Assembly: GCA_022827195.1 (NCBI GenBank)
Contig: JAJDTL010000003.1
Location: forward strand, 62,001-126,000
Direction of reading: 5' to 3'
Length of the DNA: 64,000 nt
Source of the DNA: Caldilineaceae bacterium
Lineage (GTDB): Bacteria; Chloroflexota; Anaerolineae; Caldilineales; Caldilineaceae
A program made the position numbers and the translations under genes. The notes beneath the pieces are model-generated. The model saw nothing but the letters and a program-made list of their open reading frames with translations. It was not told where the DNA came from and made no database searches. Shown here one piece after another: positions 15,612 to 23,516 of the stretch. The first letter of the stretch is position 1; each line of letters starts with the position of its first letter.

Positions 15612-17004
15612 TCGATGTCGCACCCGCAGTGTCAACCTCGATGATGCGGGCGGAGACCGGCCCGTACGCCGCGCGCGGCGCAACCGCGCCCTTGGCAACG
15701 AATATGCGCTGCTGTTCCGGCAGTATGCCCGCCGACCGCAGCTGGTTCAGACTCATCGGCGGTGTGCGCACACTGGCCAGCAGCAGCAGGCCCTCGCACG
15801 TCGCCAGCACCGCGGTCAACCCCTGGTCCCATTCACGTTTGCCCCCATGACGCCGCTCCGTCTCAATGAACATGCCGTCGTGGAGCGCGCGCACCTTCCC
15901 TGTCACTGTCAGAGTCGGCCCGTGTTGATCATCCACCTTGCCGCCAACGGGCAGCGTCAGCTGCGCGCCGATGCCGGCAACCGCACAGGCCGCCGCCGCT
16001 TCCGGGTCATACAGGGCCGCCACCCACCCGTCCGCGCCCTGGCGCAGCAACTCCTCCAAAACAAAGGTCGAGTCCCCTGCACTGCCCCCGCCGATGTTGT
16101 CCCCCATCTCGAACAGAGAGACCGGCGTCTCCGCGCTCGCCATCGCCATACGCACCGCCTCGGCCGGCCCCGGAATGCGCGGCAGCAGTTCATCCCGTGT
16201 TGACCACATCAGCTCGGCCAGCCGCCCGGCCTCCCGTTGTGCCAGGGCCGGCTCCCCATCGGCCACCACCACGACCGACGGCCCCATCCACGGCACATCC
16301 GCATACTGATAGCCGGCCGCAACGCTGGCAGCAAGGATGCCCGCTTTCCGTTCCAGTTCGATCGCCGCATCCATCACCTGCTTCATCGGACCGCTGCCGG
16401 TATTGTGGAAGGCGATGTTATAGAGCAGTTCCGGCTTGACGATGGCCGCCTCCGGCCTGGCTTCGGCCCGCACCGTGCGCGCCAGCAGCTCCGCCGCCTG
16501 CAGACCCCGTTCCCGCTGGTCGACGTGGGGACACGTCTTGTAAATCACGAGCGCCGTCGCGTCCTCGACCAGCTGCGGGGGCACATTGCCGTGGTAGTCG
16601 TGGGTCACGACCAGCGGGATTTCCGGCCCAAGCAGCGCCCGCACCCGCCGGACCGTCTCTCCGTCGGCATGAGTGAAGCCGTCCGCCGCCATCGCGCCGT
16701 GAAGTGCCAGCAGCAGGCCGTCAAGAGGCAGCGCTGCCCGGATACTGTCCAACAGTTCGCCAACAAGCGCGCCGTACGCCTCCGCCTCGACCGTACCCGA
16801 AGGGGTTGCGTCCGCTCCAAAGAGCGGCACAATCTCGACCCCGAACGCCTCCGCGCTCGCAATGAACCCGCCCACCTCGTGGTAGGTCGCCGCGTGCTTC
16901 TCCAAGATCTCCTGGCCGCGCACGATCTCGAAGTCCCCCAACGCCGTTGTGAACGAGGCAAATGTGTTCGATTCGTGGCTTAGAAATGCAATTCCGACGC
17001 GCAT
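15541..17004 (-). CDS. M81 family metallopeptidase (MlrC-like)
   Basis: A 487-residue M81/MlrC-type protein, related to the zinc enzyme that completes microcystin breakdown. Most relatives have unknown peptide or amide substrates. The N-terminal [30 protein letters not shown] and [13 protein letters not shown] carry the expected His/Asp metal ligands, and [16 protein letters not shown] marks the C-terminal domain. The ATG at 17004 is preferred to the longer frame because AGGAG lies 7 bases upstream. It converges on and overlaps crtI by 71 bp. Confidence 0.92.
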   Translation of the reverse strand: MRVGIAFLSHESNTFASFTTALGDFEIVRGQEILEKHAATYHEVGGFIASAEAFGVEIVPLFGADATPSGTVEAEAYGALVGELLDSIRAALPLDGLLLALHGAMAADGFTHADGETVRRVRALLGPEIPLVVTHDYHGNVPPQLVEDATALVIYKTCPHVDQRERGLQAAELLARTVRAEARPEAAIVKPELLYNIAFHNTGSGPMKQVMDAAIELERKAGILAASVAAGYQYADVPWMGPSVVVVADGEPALAQREAGRLAELMWSTRDELLPRIPGPAEAVRMAMASAETPVSLFEMGDNIGGGSAGDSTFVLEELLRQGADGWVAALYDPEAAAACAVAGIGAQLTLPVGGKVDDQHGPTLTVTGKVRALHDGMFIETERRHGGKREWDQGLTAVLATCEGLLLLASVRTPPMSLNQLRSAGILPEQQRIFVAKGAVAPRAAYGPVSARIIEVDTAGATSISRPPEAYQRARRGLYEWTRQAR

Positions 17005-17177
17005 GGCCGCGCTCCTTTCTTCCAATGCAGTCCTGCCTGGGACCCAAAATGCCTATATCTCGGCTGGCAACCGAGTCAAGGCCATCCTAAGCCCAATGCA
17101 GTTCCTGGCAACTGCCGTTGAACGGTCGGGCCGTTCCGGCCCTCCCCTGTGCGGGGAAACTCCCCCCGCAACGCCCC

Positions 17178-17326
17178 CCTGTGTTATACCACCGTGCGTG
17201 CGCGATTCCAGCTTGCCGCCGACGCGCCAGTCATGTCGACGCGCCCCTGCGTGCGCGGCTCCCGCAGTTCGAATCACGAATCACGAGTCACGAATCACGC
17301 CTGTGTTATACCACCGTACGTGCGCG
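17178..17326 (+). repeat. Two copies of a 27-bp direct repeat
   Basis: The 27-base sequence beginning CCTGTGTTATACCACCGT is present at 17178-17204 and 17300-17326 with a single mismatch (GTGCG versus GTACG). The second copy directly follows the CGAATCA heptamer array. Together with the two heptamer arrays it fills the gene-less stretch 17005-17460. Confidence 0.85.
17270..17297 (+). repeat. Heptamer tandem repeat CGAATCA x4
   Basis: Four consecutive 7-base units: CGAATCA, CGAATCA, CGAGTCA, CGAATCA. Non-coding. Confidence 0.85.
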
Positions 17327-17379
17327 TCGCCTACCCGTTCCCAGTTCGACCCCCGCCCACCGCTCCCACCCGGTACCGG

Positions 17380-17428
17380 CCACTGCCCACTGACCACCGG
17401 CCACTGACCACTGACCACTGACCACTGC
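17380..17428 (+). repeat. Heptamer tandem repeat CCACTGA x7
   Basis: Seven consecutive 7-base units: CCACTGC, CCACTGA, CCACCGG, then three CCACTGA and CCACTGC. Different unit from the array 85 bp upstream but the same period. Non-coding. Confidence 0.87.
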
Positions 17429-17460
17429 AGTACGGTCAGCACCCTTTTCACGCCGTTCAT

Positions 17461-17488
17461 TTGCCCAGTATCAGATCCTCAGTATAAT
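17461..17488 (+). promoter_or_regulatory. Promoter of the redoxin gene
   Basis: TTGCCC (17461-17466) and TATAAT (17483-17488), spacer 16 bases, about 150 bases before the redoxin ATG. It follows the heptamer arrays directly. Confidence 0.5.
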
Positions 17489-17637
17489 CAATCGCGCAGT
17501 TGAATCTCAATATGGGCGGATGCAATCTGCCCCGACCATCTGTTTCGCAACTCGAACCGGTCCCGCGTTCGGCTTGGGGCCGCGGGGAAGCCGATTGGCG
17601 AATCGACAACATCCACAAAACCTATCAGGAGGACAAC

Positions 17638-18234
17638 ATGGCTTTTACTCTCGAACTCGGCGATAAGGCGCTAGACTTCAAGCTGATCGCCACCGACGGC
17701 AACGTCTACTCGCTCAGCAACTTCGACGACGCCGAAACGCTTGTCATCTTCTTCACCTGCAACCACTGCCCCTACGTTATCGGCTCCGATGAGGCCACGC
17801 GGGCGACCGCCGACAAATTTGCCTCGAAGGGCGTGAAGTTCGTCGGCATCAACTCCAACAGCGTCCACGTCAACGCCGAGGACGATTTCCGCCACATGGT
17901 CGAGCGCATGGCCGAGCACAACTTCCCCTGGGTCTATCTGCGCGACGAAACACAGGAGATCGCCCAGGCATACGGCGCTCTGCGGACGCCCCACTTCTAC
18001 GTTTTCAATAAGGATCGTGAGCTCGTCTACACCGGACGCGGCGTCGACAATCCCCGCGATGCCACCCTTGCCACCGTCTTCGACCTGGACCGAGCCCTGG
18101 AGGAGCATACCTCCGGCCAGCAGGTCAGCGTTGACCTGACAAATCCGATAGGTTGCAACGTCAAGTGGGCCGGCCAGGACGCCCACTGGATGCCCGCCGA
18201 CGCCTGCGATCTGGTACTGCCACAAGCGGCGTAG
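17638..18234 (+). CDS. Thioredoxin-fold redoxin (AhpC/TSA type)
   Basis: A 198-residue thioredoxin-like protein. The active site is TCNHCPYV (about residues 38-45), a CxxC in the form typical of a bacterial family annotated as thioredoxin/redoxin. It is followed by [31 protein letters not shown] and the cis-proline-containing [10 protein letters not shown]. There is no signal peptide, so it is cytosolic. The frame extends to 17500, but the ATG at 17638 is chosen because AGGAGG lies 5 bases upstream. A peroxidase or disulfide-reductase role is likely; the partner is unknown. Confidence 0.9.
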   Translation: MAFTLELGDKALDFKLIATDGNVYSLSNFDDAETLVIFFTCNHCPYVIGSDEATRATADKFASKGVKFVGINSNSVHVNAEDDFRHMVERMAEHNFPWVYLRDETQEIAQAYGALRTPHFYVFNKDRELVYTGRGVDNPRDATLATVFDLDRALEEHTSGQQVSVDLTNPIGCNVKWAGQDAHWMPADACDLVLPQAA

Positions 18235-18255
18235 ATCCGACCGAAATGTCCTGAA

Positions 18256-18294
18256 CGCGCGGCGCGAGCCGGTTCGAGCGACTCGCGCCGCGCG
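18256..18294 (+). terminator. Strong 13-bp GC hairpin after the redoxin gene
   Basis: CGCGCGGCGCGAG (18256-18268) and CTCGCGCCGCGCG (18282-18294) form a perfect 13-bp stem with a 13-base loop, 21 bases after the redoxin stop and 49 bases before the next start. No T-tract follows, so it may be a terminator of the U-less kind, an mRNA 3'-end stabiliser or an attenuator. Confidence 0.5.
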
Positions 18295-18343
18295 CACCAC
18301 GCCACCAGTTGCCTCCCATGACAAGGGAATAGGCGGTACCCTC

Positions 18344-19456
18344 ATGCCCACTTACGCAGAGCTCGACGTAACCCCGATCATCAATGCCAACGCCACCCTG
18401 ACACGGCTGGGCGGCTCCCTCATGCCCCCGGAGGTGCTGAAGGCAATGATGGAGGCCGCCAAAGTCTTTGTCGAACTGCCCGAGCTGCAGCGCCGTGTCG
18501 GCAATCGTATCGCCCTCCTCACGCAGAACGAGGCCTGCTACGTCAGCTCGGGCGCGGCCGGAGGCATTGTCGTCGCCATCGCCGCCTGCGTCACCGGAAA
18601 CGACATGGCCGCCATCGAAAGATTGCCGGACCTGACCGGTCTCAAGGACGAGGTTATCGTCCATAAGTCCCAGCGCAACGGGTACGATCACGCTGTTAGG
18701 CAGGTCGGTGTCAAACTGGTGGAAATCGGCTACCCTGCAGTCACCGAGGTCTGGCAACTGGAGGGTGCGATCAACGAGAAGACCGCTGCGGTCATCTGGT
18801 TTCACGGCGCCCTCGGCGGCCCTGGCGACATCTCCCTGGAGAAAGTGATCGATATCTCTCACGCCCATGGAGTACCGGTCCTCGTGGACGCGGCCGCGCA
18901 GCTCCCGCCGGTCGAAAACCTGTGGAAATTCACCCAGATGGGCGCCGACGCCGCCATCTTCAGCGGCGGCAAGGACCTGCGCGGCCCCCAGTCCTCCGGG
19001 CTGGTGCTGGGCAAGCAGTGGCTGATCGACGCCTGCGCCCGCAACGGGCCGCCCAATCACAGCATCGGCCGGCCCATGAAGGTCGGCAAGGAAGAGATGC
19101 TCGGACTCCTCGCCGCGGTCGAGCGCTACCTCGCGCTCGATCACGAAGGGCGGGCCTCGCAGATGGACGAGATCGTTACCGGCTGGTGCAACGAACTGAG
19201 CAAGTTGGACGGCGTGCGCGCCGAACGCTCCTTCCCAAACGAGGCCGGACAGCCGCTGCCGCGCGCGCAGGTCCACTTCGACGCAGCCGTGGTCGGCCGC
19301 TCGCGCGGCGAGATCGTCCAGGGCCTCCTCGATGGCCGCCCCGCCGTCTCTGTCGCGCCCGGCCCCGACGACTCCATCTTCCTCAACCCGACGACCCTCG
19401 AAGAGGGTGAGGAAGAGGTCGTGCTCGCAAGGCTGGTCGAGGAGGTCCGCGGCTGA
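18344..19456 (+). CDS. SelA-like PLP-dependent enzyme
   Basis: A 370-residue fold-type I PLP enzyme of the SelA/DgaE-like family (selenocysteine synthase relatives, including ammonia-lyases or aldolases acting on sugar-acid and amino-acid derivatives). The N-terminal PIINANATLTRLGGSLMPPEV matches this family, with the PLP-phosphate region YVSSGAAGGI (66-75), Asp182 in VLVDAAAQLPP and the Schiff-base lysine Lys210 in FSGGKDLRGPQSSGL. It lacks the N-terminal tRNA-binding domain of true SelA, and no other selenocysteine genes are present, so a metabolic role is more likely. The substrate is unknown. Confidence 0.83.
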   Translation: MPTYAELDVTPIINANATLTRLGGSLMPPEVLKAMMEAAKVFVELPELQRRVGNRIALLTQNEACYVSSGAAGGIVVAIAACVTGNDMAAIERLPDLTGLKDEVIVHKSQRNGYDHAVRQVGVKLVEIGYPAVTEVWQLEGAINEKTAAVIWFHGALGGPGDISLEKVIDISHAHGVPVLVDAAAQLPPVENLWKFTQMGADAAIFSGGKDLRGPQSSGLVLGKQWLIDACARNGPPNHSIGRPMKVGKEEMLGLLAAVERYLALDHEGRASQMDEIVTGWCNELSKLDGVRAERSFPNEAGQPLPRAQVHFDAAVVGRSRGEIVQGLLDGRPAVSVAPGPDDSIFLNPTTLEEGEEEVVLARLVEEVRG

Positions 19457-19726
19457 TTCCGACTGAGCCTGCTTTCCAGATGGAACCTGGAGGTTCTGCC
19501 CAGCGGCCGCGCCGCCGGAACGCCTATGGATCCAAGCCGCCCCTTTTGCCAAAATCCGCCTCTTTAAGAAAGACCCCCATGGGAAACCAGAGACGACCAT
19601 CGAACCGCGCAACCCAATTTCGCACTTTTCCCGGCAAGAGAGCCGAAACCGTGCTACACTGTCACTGTCAGGCCCATTTAACCGCGAGATTCCAGCCAGG
19701 ATCGCAGCAAATAGTTGGAACAGTCC

Positions 19727-19766
19727 CGACTTTACCCGACTTCACTGGACTTCGCTCGACTTGGGC
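19727..19766 (+). repeat. Period-10 repeat with CGACTT core
   Basis: Four units of ten bases: CGACTTTACC, CGACTTCACT, GGACTTCGCT, CGACTTGGGC. The first six bases are conserved, the last four vary. Confidence 0.7.
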
Positions 19767-20130
19767 CGCACAATATGATTGCTTGAGATACCTTATATTC
19801 TGGACTGACATCACGTCACCAAGACCCAGGCGCCGCCAGCCCGGCAGCACACACTGATGTAACGCAAAAACGACCGGGCCATGACGAAAAAGACAATTGA
19901 CGACGGAAAGTGGCGAACTACAGTGCAAAAGCGCTCCGACCGTGCTACGCTGTCTACATCATGCAAGACCGGTGCCACCGAATCGGCCCGGATCCCGCCA
20001 AAAAGCAAATGCTCGGAACATCTGCTACTCTGTAACTGACATGCGATTTCAACCGCCAAATTCTGCCCGGAAAACGCCCGAAAAACCGCCAATAGCGGCG
20101 CGGTACAACCCCTTCCAAGAAAAAAATAAA

Positions 20131-20177
20131 GTGCGACATTTAGGGACATTTGGGGACATTTGGGGACATATGTCCCC
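20131..20177 (+). repeat. Period-10 TGGGGACATT array ending in a 16-bp palindrome
   Basis: Units GTGCGACATT, TAGGGACATT, TGGGGACATT and TGGGGACATA run from 20131 to 20170. The last unit begins the perfect palindrome GGGGACATATGTCCCC (20162-20177). Related GGGGACATTT repeats occur between genes in other bacteria; here there is no adjacent transposase. Confidence 0.75.
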
Positions 20178-20488
20178 CTCTAGCGCCAAAACGAGAGGAT
20201 TTCGGGCCCATTAGACAAAGGAGCCCGACAACCGCCATGTCAGTACGACAAACATGCAGATTGTGGGACCAACGGCCGGAGAAGCCAGGGAATTTCTTAG
20301 GGATTGGGAAGAAGGCCCATCGGCTTGACGGCACTCTACAGAAATGCCGGAGCATTGTCGCCGGCGACCGAAGCGGGTAGGAATGGAATCCGGATGAACT
20401 CCACAGGAAAATACTGGCAGAGCGTGTTAGAATCCATTCAAAATAACTTGCAAACCTTTCGCAGCCCATCGCCTATGCATAGGAACAC

Positions 20489-21766
20489 ATGATGACCGCC
20501 GCCTCCAGGATCACAAACGTCGAACGCATCCTGCTCGTCGTCCCCTTCGTCGAGCGCGTCCGCCGCGAGATGGAACGCGCCAACATCCATCGCTGGTCGG
20601 AGTGCGAAGTCATCCGCGTAACCACCGACGACGGCACCGTCGGCTACGGCGAAACCATCCAGAACTACACCTGGAGCCGCGTGCCCGACACCGACCGCGT
20701 GCTCGGCTGCTCACCCTTCGACTGCATGTGGGATGACTCCCTCGGCGCCGGACTGCAGATGGCGCTCTTCGACGCCGCCGGAAAACTGGCCGGCGTCCCC
20801 GTCCACCGCTTGCTGGGTACCAAAGTGCGAGACTGGTGCCCCGTCTCCTTCTGGGACCACGACATGGGGCCCGAGGCCTACGCACGCGAGGCCAAGGTCG
20901 CCGTCGAACTGGGCTTCACCTCGATCAAGATCAAGACCCGTCCCTGGCATGACGTCTACGAGACCGTCCGGCGCATCAGCAACGCCACGCCCGACTGGTT
21001 CCACATCGACTGCGATTGGAACGATTTCCTCCTCGACGTCTCCACAGCCGTGCCCGTCCTGCGCGAGCTCGAGGCCGACTTCCCCAAGATCTCGATCTGG
21101 GAGGGTCCCATAAAGTCCGACGACGTCGCCGGCAACCGGCTCCTGCGCGAAAAAGTCCGCACGCCCATCGCCCATCACTACGGCGGCGTACCCGGTGCGG
21201 TCGCCATCCAGCAGGGCTACTGCGACGGCTTCGTCGTCGCCGGGGGCGTCACAAACGTCATGCGCTCCGGCATCTCAGCCGCCACCGCCAACATGCCCTT
21301 CTTCATCCAGATGGTCGGCACCAGTCTCACAACAACGATGGCGCTGCACCTGGGCGCCGTACTCAGCCACGCCCAATGGCCCGCCATCAACTGTCACGAG
21401 CTCTATGAACACAACCTGCTGAGTGAGCGCATCCCCGTGGTCGGCGGTTTCGCCCAAACACCCGAGGCGCCTGGCCTGGGCATTACGCTGGACGAGGAAG
21501 CCCTGAGCGCGTATCGCGTCGACGAAGCCGATTTCAGCCTCCCCCGCCGACTGATTCGCTACAGCCGTCTCAATGGTGTCCGCATCTATTTCCCGGACTC
21601 CAGCTGGAGCCAGGACTCAAGCATGTGGAACTACTGGCGCACCGCCAACCAGCCGGTCTACGAACGGGGCGTCCGGACCGAATATTTGGACGATGACGGC
21701 AGCCCCGAGTTCGCCGACCTGTACCTGCGCGCCAGCCAGGCCCCGCTGCTGACAAGGGAAACATAA
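20489..21766 (+). CDS. Enolase-superfamily enzyme (mandelate racemase/muconate lactonizing type)
   Basis: A 425-residue enolase-superfamily protein, expected to abstract the alpha proton of a carboxylate, such as an acid sugar. Visible are the KxK catalytic motif (Lys147, Lys149 in SIKIKTRPW) on the second barrel strand, Asp174 (HIDCDW) and Glu205 (IWEGP) as metal ligands. The third metal position appears in IAHHYGG rather than the usual Glu/Asp context, so this may be an unusual subgroup. It starts a run of co-directional genes with RidA, two Gfo/Idh/MocA proteins and PhyH, which points to a catabolic pathway. The start is one of two adjacent ATGs (20489 or 20492). Confidence 0.87.
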   Translation: MMTAASRITNVERILLVVPFVERVRREMERANIHRWSECEVIRVTTDDGTVGYGETIQNYTWSRVPDTDRVLGCSPFDCMWDDSLGAGLQMALFDAAGKLAGVPVHRLLGTKVRDWCPVSFWDHDMGPEAYAREAKVAVELGFTSIKIKTRPWHDVYETVRRISNATPDWFHIDCDWNDFLLDVSTAVPVLRELEADFPKISIWEGPIKSDDVAGNRLLREKVRTPIAHHYGGVPGAVAIQQGYCDGFVVAGGVTNVMRSGISAATANMPFFIQMVGTSLTTTMALHLGAVLSHAQWPAINCHELYEHNLLSERIPVVGGFAQTPEAPGLGITLDEEALSAYRVDEADFSLPRRLIRYSRLNGVRIYFPDSSWSQDSSMWNYWRTANQPVYERGVRTEYLDDDGSPEFADLYLRASQAPLLTRET

Positions 21767-21852
21767 GAGAGTCAATAATCCACAGTTCCTAACGACCCGT
21801 CACCCAGCCGCGCCCAATCCCGGCGCGCGCAGATCATTCACAGGAGAAGAGC

Positions 21853-22302
21853 GTGTCCTATCTGGCAAAACTGAAGGAAATGGGCTACGAACTGGAAGTC
21901 GTCGACCTCGACGGCGGCCGGCTGATGCAGGCCGTCCGCTCCGGCGACCATGTCTACGTCTCCGGGCAGGTCTCCCGCTTCGGCGATGAGGAGATCCAGG
22001 GCAAGGTCGGACAGGACCTGACCACCGAGGAGGGCTATCGCGCCGCGCAGCTGTGCGCGCTGAGCATTCTGCAGGCGGTCCACTCCATCGCCGGTCTCGA
22101 CAACGTTCGGCAGGTCGTTAAGGTCTTCGGCATGGTCAACGTCGCGCCCGGTTTCGACGACACGCCCTCGGTCATTCACGGCTGCAGCGAGCTGTTCATC
22201 GAGCTCTTCGGCGACGCCGGCCGCCACGCCCGCAGCGCCATTGGCCTGACCGTCCCCCTCAACTGGGCAGTCGAAATCGAAGCCATCATCGCCGTCGACT
22301 GA
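21853..22302 (+). CDS. RidA family protein
   Basis: A 149-residue RidA/YjgF family protein. Archetypal RidA hydrolyses reactive enamine/imine intermediates of PLP enzymes; many relatives act in specific catabolic pathways. HVYVSGQVSR, the YRAAQLCALSILQAV helix and the end SAIGLTVPLNWAVEIEAI are recognisable. The arginine of the usual C-terminal active-site stretch is replaced by the AVEIEA form, suggesting a different substrate. It begins with GTG, with AGGAGA 7 bases upstream. It follows the enolase-superfamily gene by 86 bp. Confidence 0.87.
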   Translation: MSYLAKLKEMGYELEVVDLDGGRLMQAVRSGDHVYVSGQVSRFGDEEIQGKVGQDLTTEEGYRAAQLCALSILQAVHSIAGLDNVRQVVKVFGMVNVAPGFDDTPSVIHGCSELFIELFGDAGRHARSAIGLTVPLNWAVEIEAIIAVD

Positions 22303-22312
22303 GACCGCGCCC

Positions 22313-22346
22313 GTCGCTGTAAGGAGCAAGTCGCTGTAAGGAGTAA
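22313..22346 (+). repeat. Tandem 17-bp repeat that duplicates a ribosome binding site
   Basis: GTCGCTGTAAGGAGCAA (22313-22329) is followed at once by GTCGCTGTAAGGAGTAA (22330-22346), one mismatch. Each unit contains AAGGAG; the second is correctly placed (9 bases) before the ATG at 22352. Confidence 0.85.
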
Positions 22347-22351
22347 ACAGA

Positions 22352-23467
22352 ATGTCCTCCACCATCTACCGCGCCGCCGTTATCGGCTTGGGGCGCATGG
22401 GCAGCACATTCGACGATGAGATAAGGCAGGGCGGCCAGTTCTTCATGCCCTACTGCCACGCGCCCAGCTACGTGGCTTCCCCCCATACGGAACTGATCGC
22501 CGGCGTCGACCCGCACGCCGAACAAGGGAAAATCTTCGCCGACCGCTGGGGGCTTTCCCAACGGCAGATCTACGCAGATTACAAGGAGATGCTGGAGAAA
22601 GAGCGCCCCGATTTCGTCAGCGTCTGCACCACTGCCCGCCACCGCGCTGTCATCATGCAGGACGCAATCAACGCCGGAGTCAAGGCGATCTGGGCCGAAA
22701 AGCCCTTTACAATCAGCCTGGCCGAAGCCGACGACGTGATCGACCTCGCCAACCGCAAGGGCGTGGCCGTCGCCGTTAACTGCTCCCGCCGCTACAATGC
22801 CTTCTTCACCGAAGCACGGCGCATGGTGGACCAAGGCGAACTGGGCGAGATTCTGCAGATCACCGCCTACGCACAGTGCGCTCTCTCCCACAGCGGCAGC
22901 CACGCCATCGATGCCATGCGCTTCCTTGTCAACGGCGATGTCGAATGGGTCTTCGGCGAGATGGAGTCGGACGCGAAAGCGGCCGGCGATGAAGACCTGA
23001 TGGGCAGCGGCTATCTGGCCTTCGAAAATGGTGTCCGCGGTTTTCTGCGAACCACACCGACCGGCGCGGCCCCGTGGGAATTCGACCTGATCGGCACCGA
23101 GGGCCGCGTCCGCTCTCTGGCCCAGGGCATGGAGACCCACTATTACCGCTGGGTCCCAGGCGGCCTTCGCGATCAGGGCGTGCCCGCGCAGGCCCCTTTC
23201 CCACTGCCCATCAGCGTTCCCAGCATGGGCCTCGCTGCAATCGATGACCTCATCCATTGCATCGAGACCGGAACGCAGCCGCGCTGCTCAGCAGATGACG
23301 GGCGCAAGGCGCTGGAGATCGCCATCGCCATGCGCGAGTCGCACCGCCAGGGCGGTCGCCGCGTCGACCTGCCCCTCGCCGACCGTTCACTCCGCATTCT
23401 TTCATCCGGAATCACCCACGACGCCGTCCCCGCCCGCATTCGCAAGGCGCAGGCCGTTCGGGCCTGA
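22352..23467 (+). CDS. Gfo/Idh/MocA family oxidoreductase, copy 1
   Basis: A 371-residue NAD(P)-dependent oxidoreductase. The Rossmann motif VIGLGRMGSTFDDE starts at residue 10, AEKPF (the catalytic-lysine EKP motif, about residue 113) follows, and the C-terminal half is the alpha/beta dimerisation and substrate domain. It shares the unusual IGLGRMGST(F/I)DDE sequence with the next gene, so the two are tandem paralogues. The family oxidises or epimerises sugars, inositols and sugar acids; the substrate is unknown. A duplicated ribosome binding site precedes it. Confidence 0.92.
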   Translation: MSSTIYRAAVIGLGRMGSTFDDEIRQGGQFFMPYCHAPSYVASPHTELIAGVDPHAEQGKIFADRWGLSQRQIYADYKEMLEKERPDFVSVCTTARHRAVIMQDAINAGVKAIWAEKPFTISLAEADDVIDLANRKGVAVAVNCSRRYNAFFTEARRMVDQGELGEILQITAYAQCALSHSGSHAIDAMRFLVNGDVEWVFGEMESDAKAAGDEDLMGSGYLAFENGVRGFLRTTPTGAAPWEFDLIGTEGRVRSLAQGMETHYYRWVPGGLRDQGVPAQAPFPLPISVPSMGLAAIDDLIHCIETGTQPRCSADDGRKALEIAIAMRESHRQGGRRVDLPLADRSLRILSSGITHDAVPARIRKAQAVRA

Positions 23468-23516
23468 GACTGGCATCCGGTATGGGCGAAAAACACTTCG
23501 AGGAGGTGCATGCACC

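Larger units (their letters stand above)
19457..20488. other. Gene-less 1-kb region with short repeats
   Basis: No credible coding frame was found on either strand; the frames present lack family features and compete with one another. It holds a period-10 CGACTT array (19727-19766), a period-10 array ending in a palindrome (20131-20177), and three dispersed copies of TGCTACnCTGT (19652, 19943, 20023). It separates the SelA-like gene from the long plus-strand run starting at 20489, so it should also hold the promoter for that run; none was identified with confidence. Confidence 0.6.

Noticed and set aside
17178..17428. CRISPR array
   Set aside because: Units are 7 bases with no spacers, the 27-mer occurs twice only, and no cas gene is present.
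18161..19612. Minus-strand open frame of 483 codons
   Set aside because: Antisense to the SelA-like gene, which has its PLP lysine and family motifs.
23244..23516. N-terminal extension of the second Gfo/Idh/MocA protein
   Set aside because: This part overlaps the preceding gene's 3' end in another frame and lacks similarity; AGGAGGTG before GTG 23517 sets the start.
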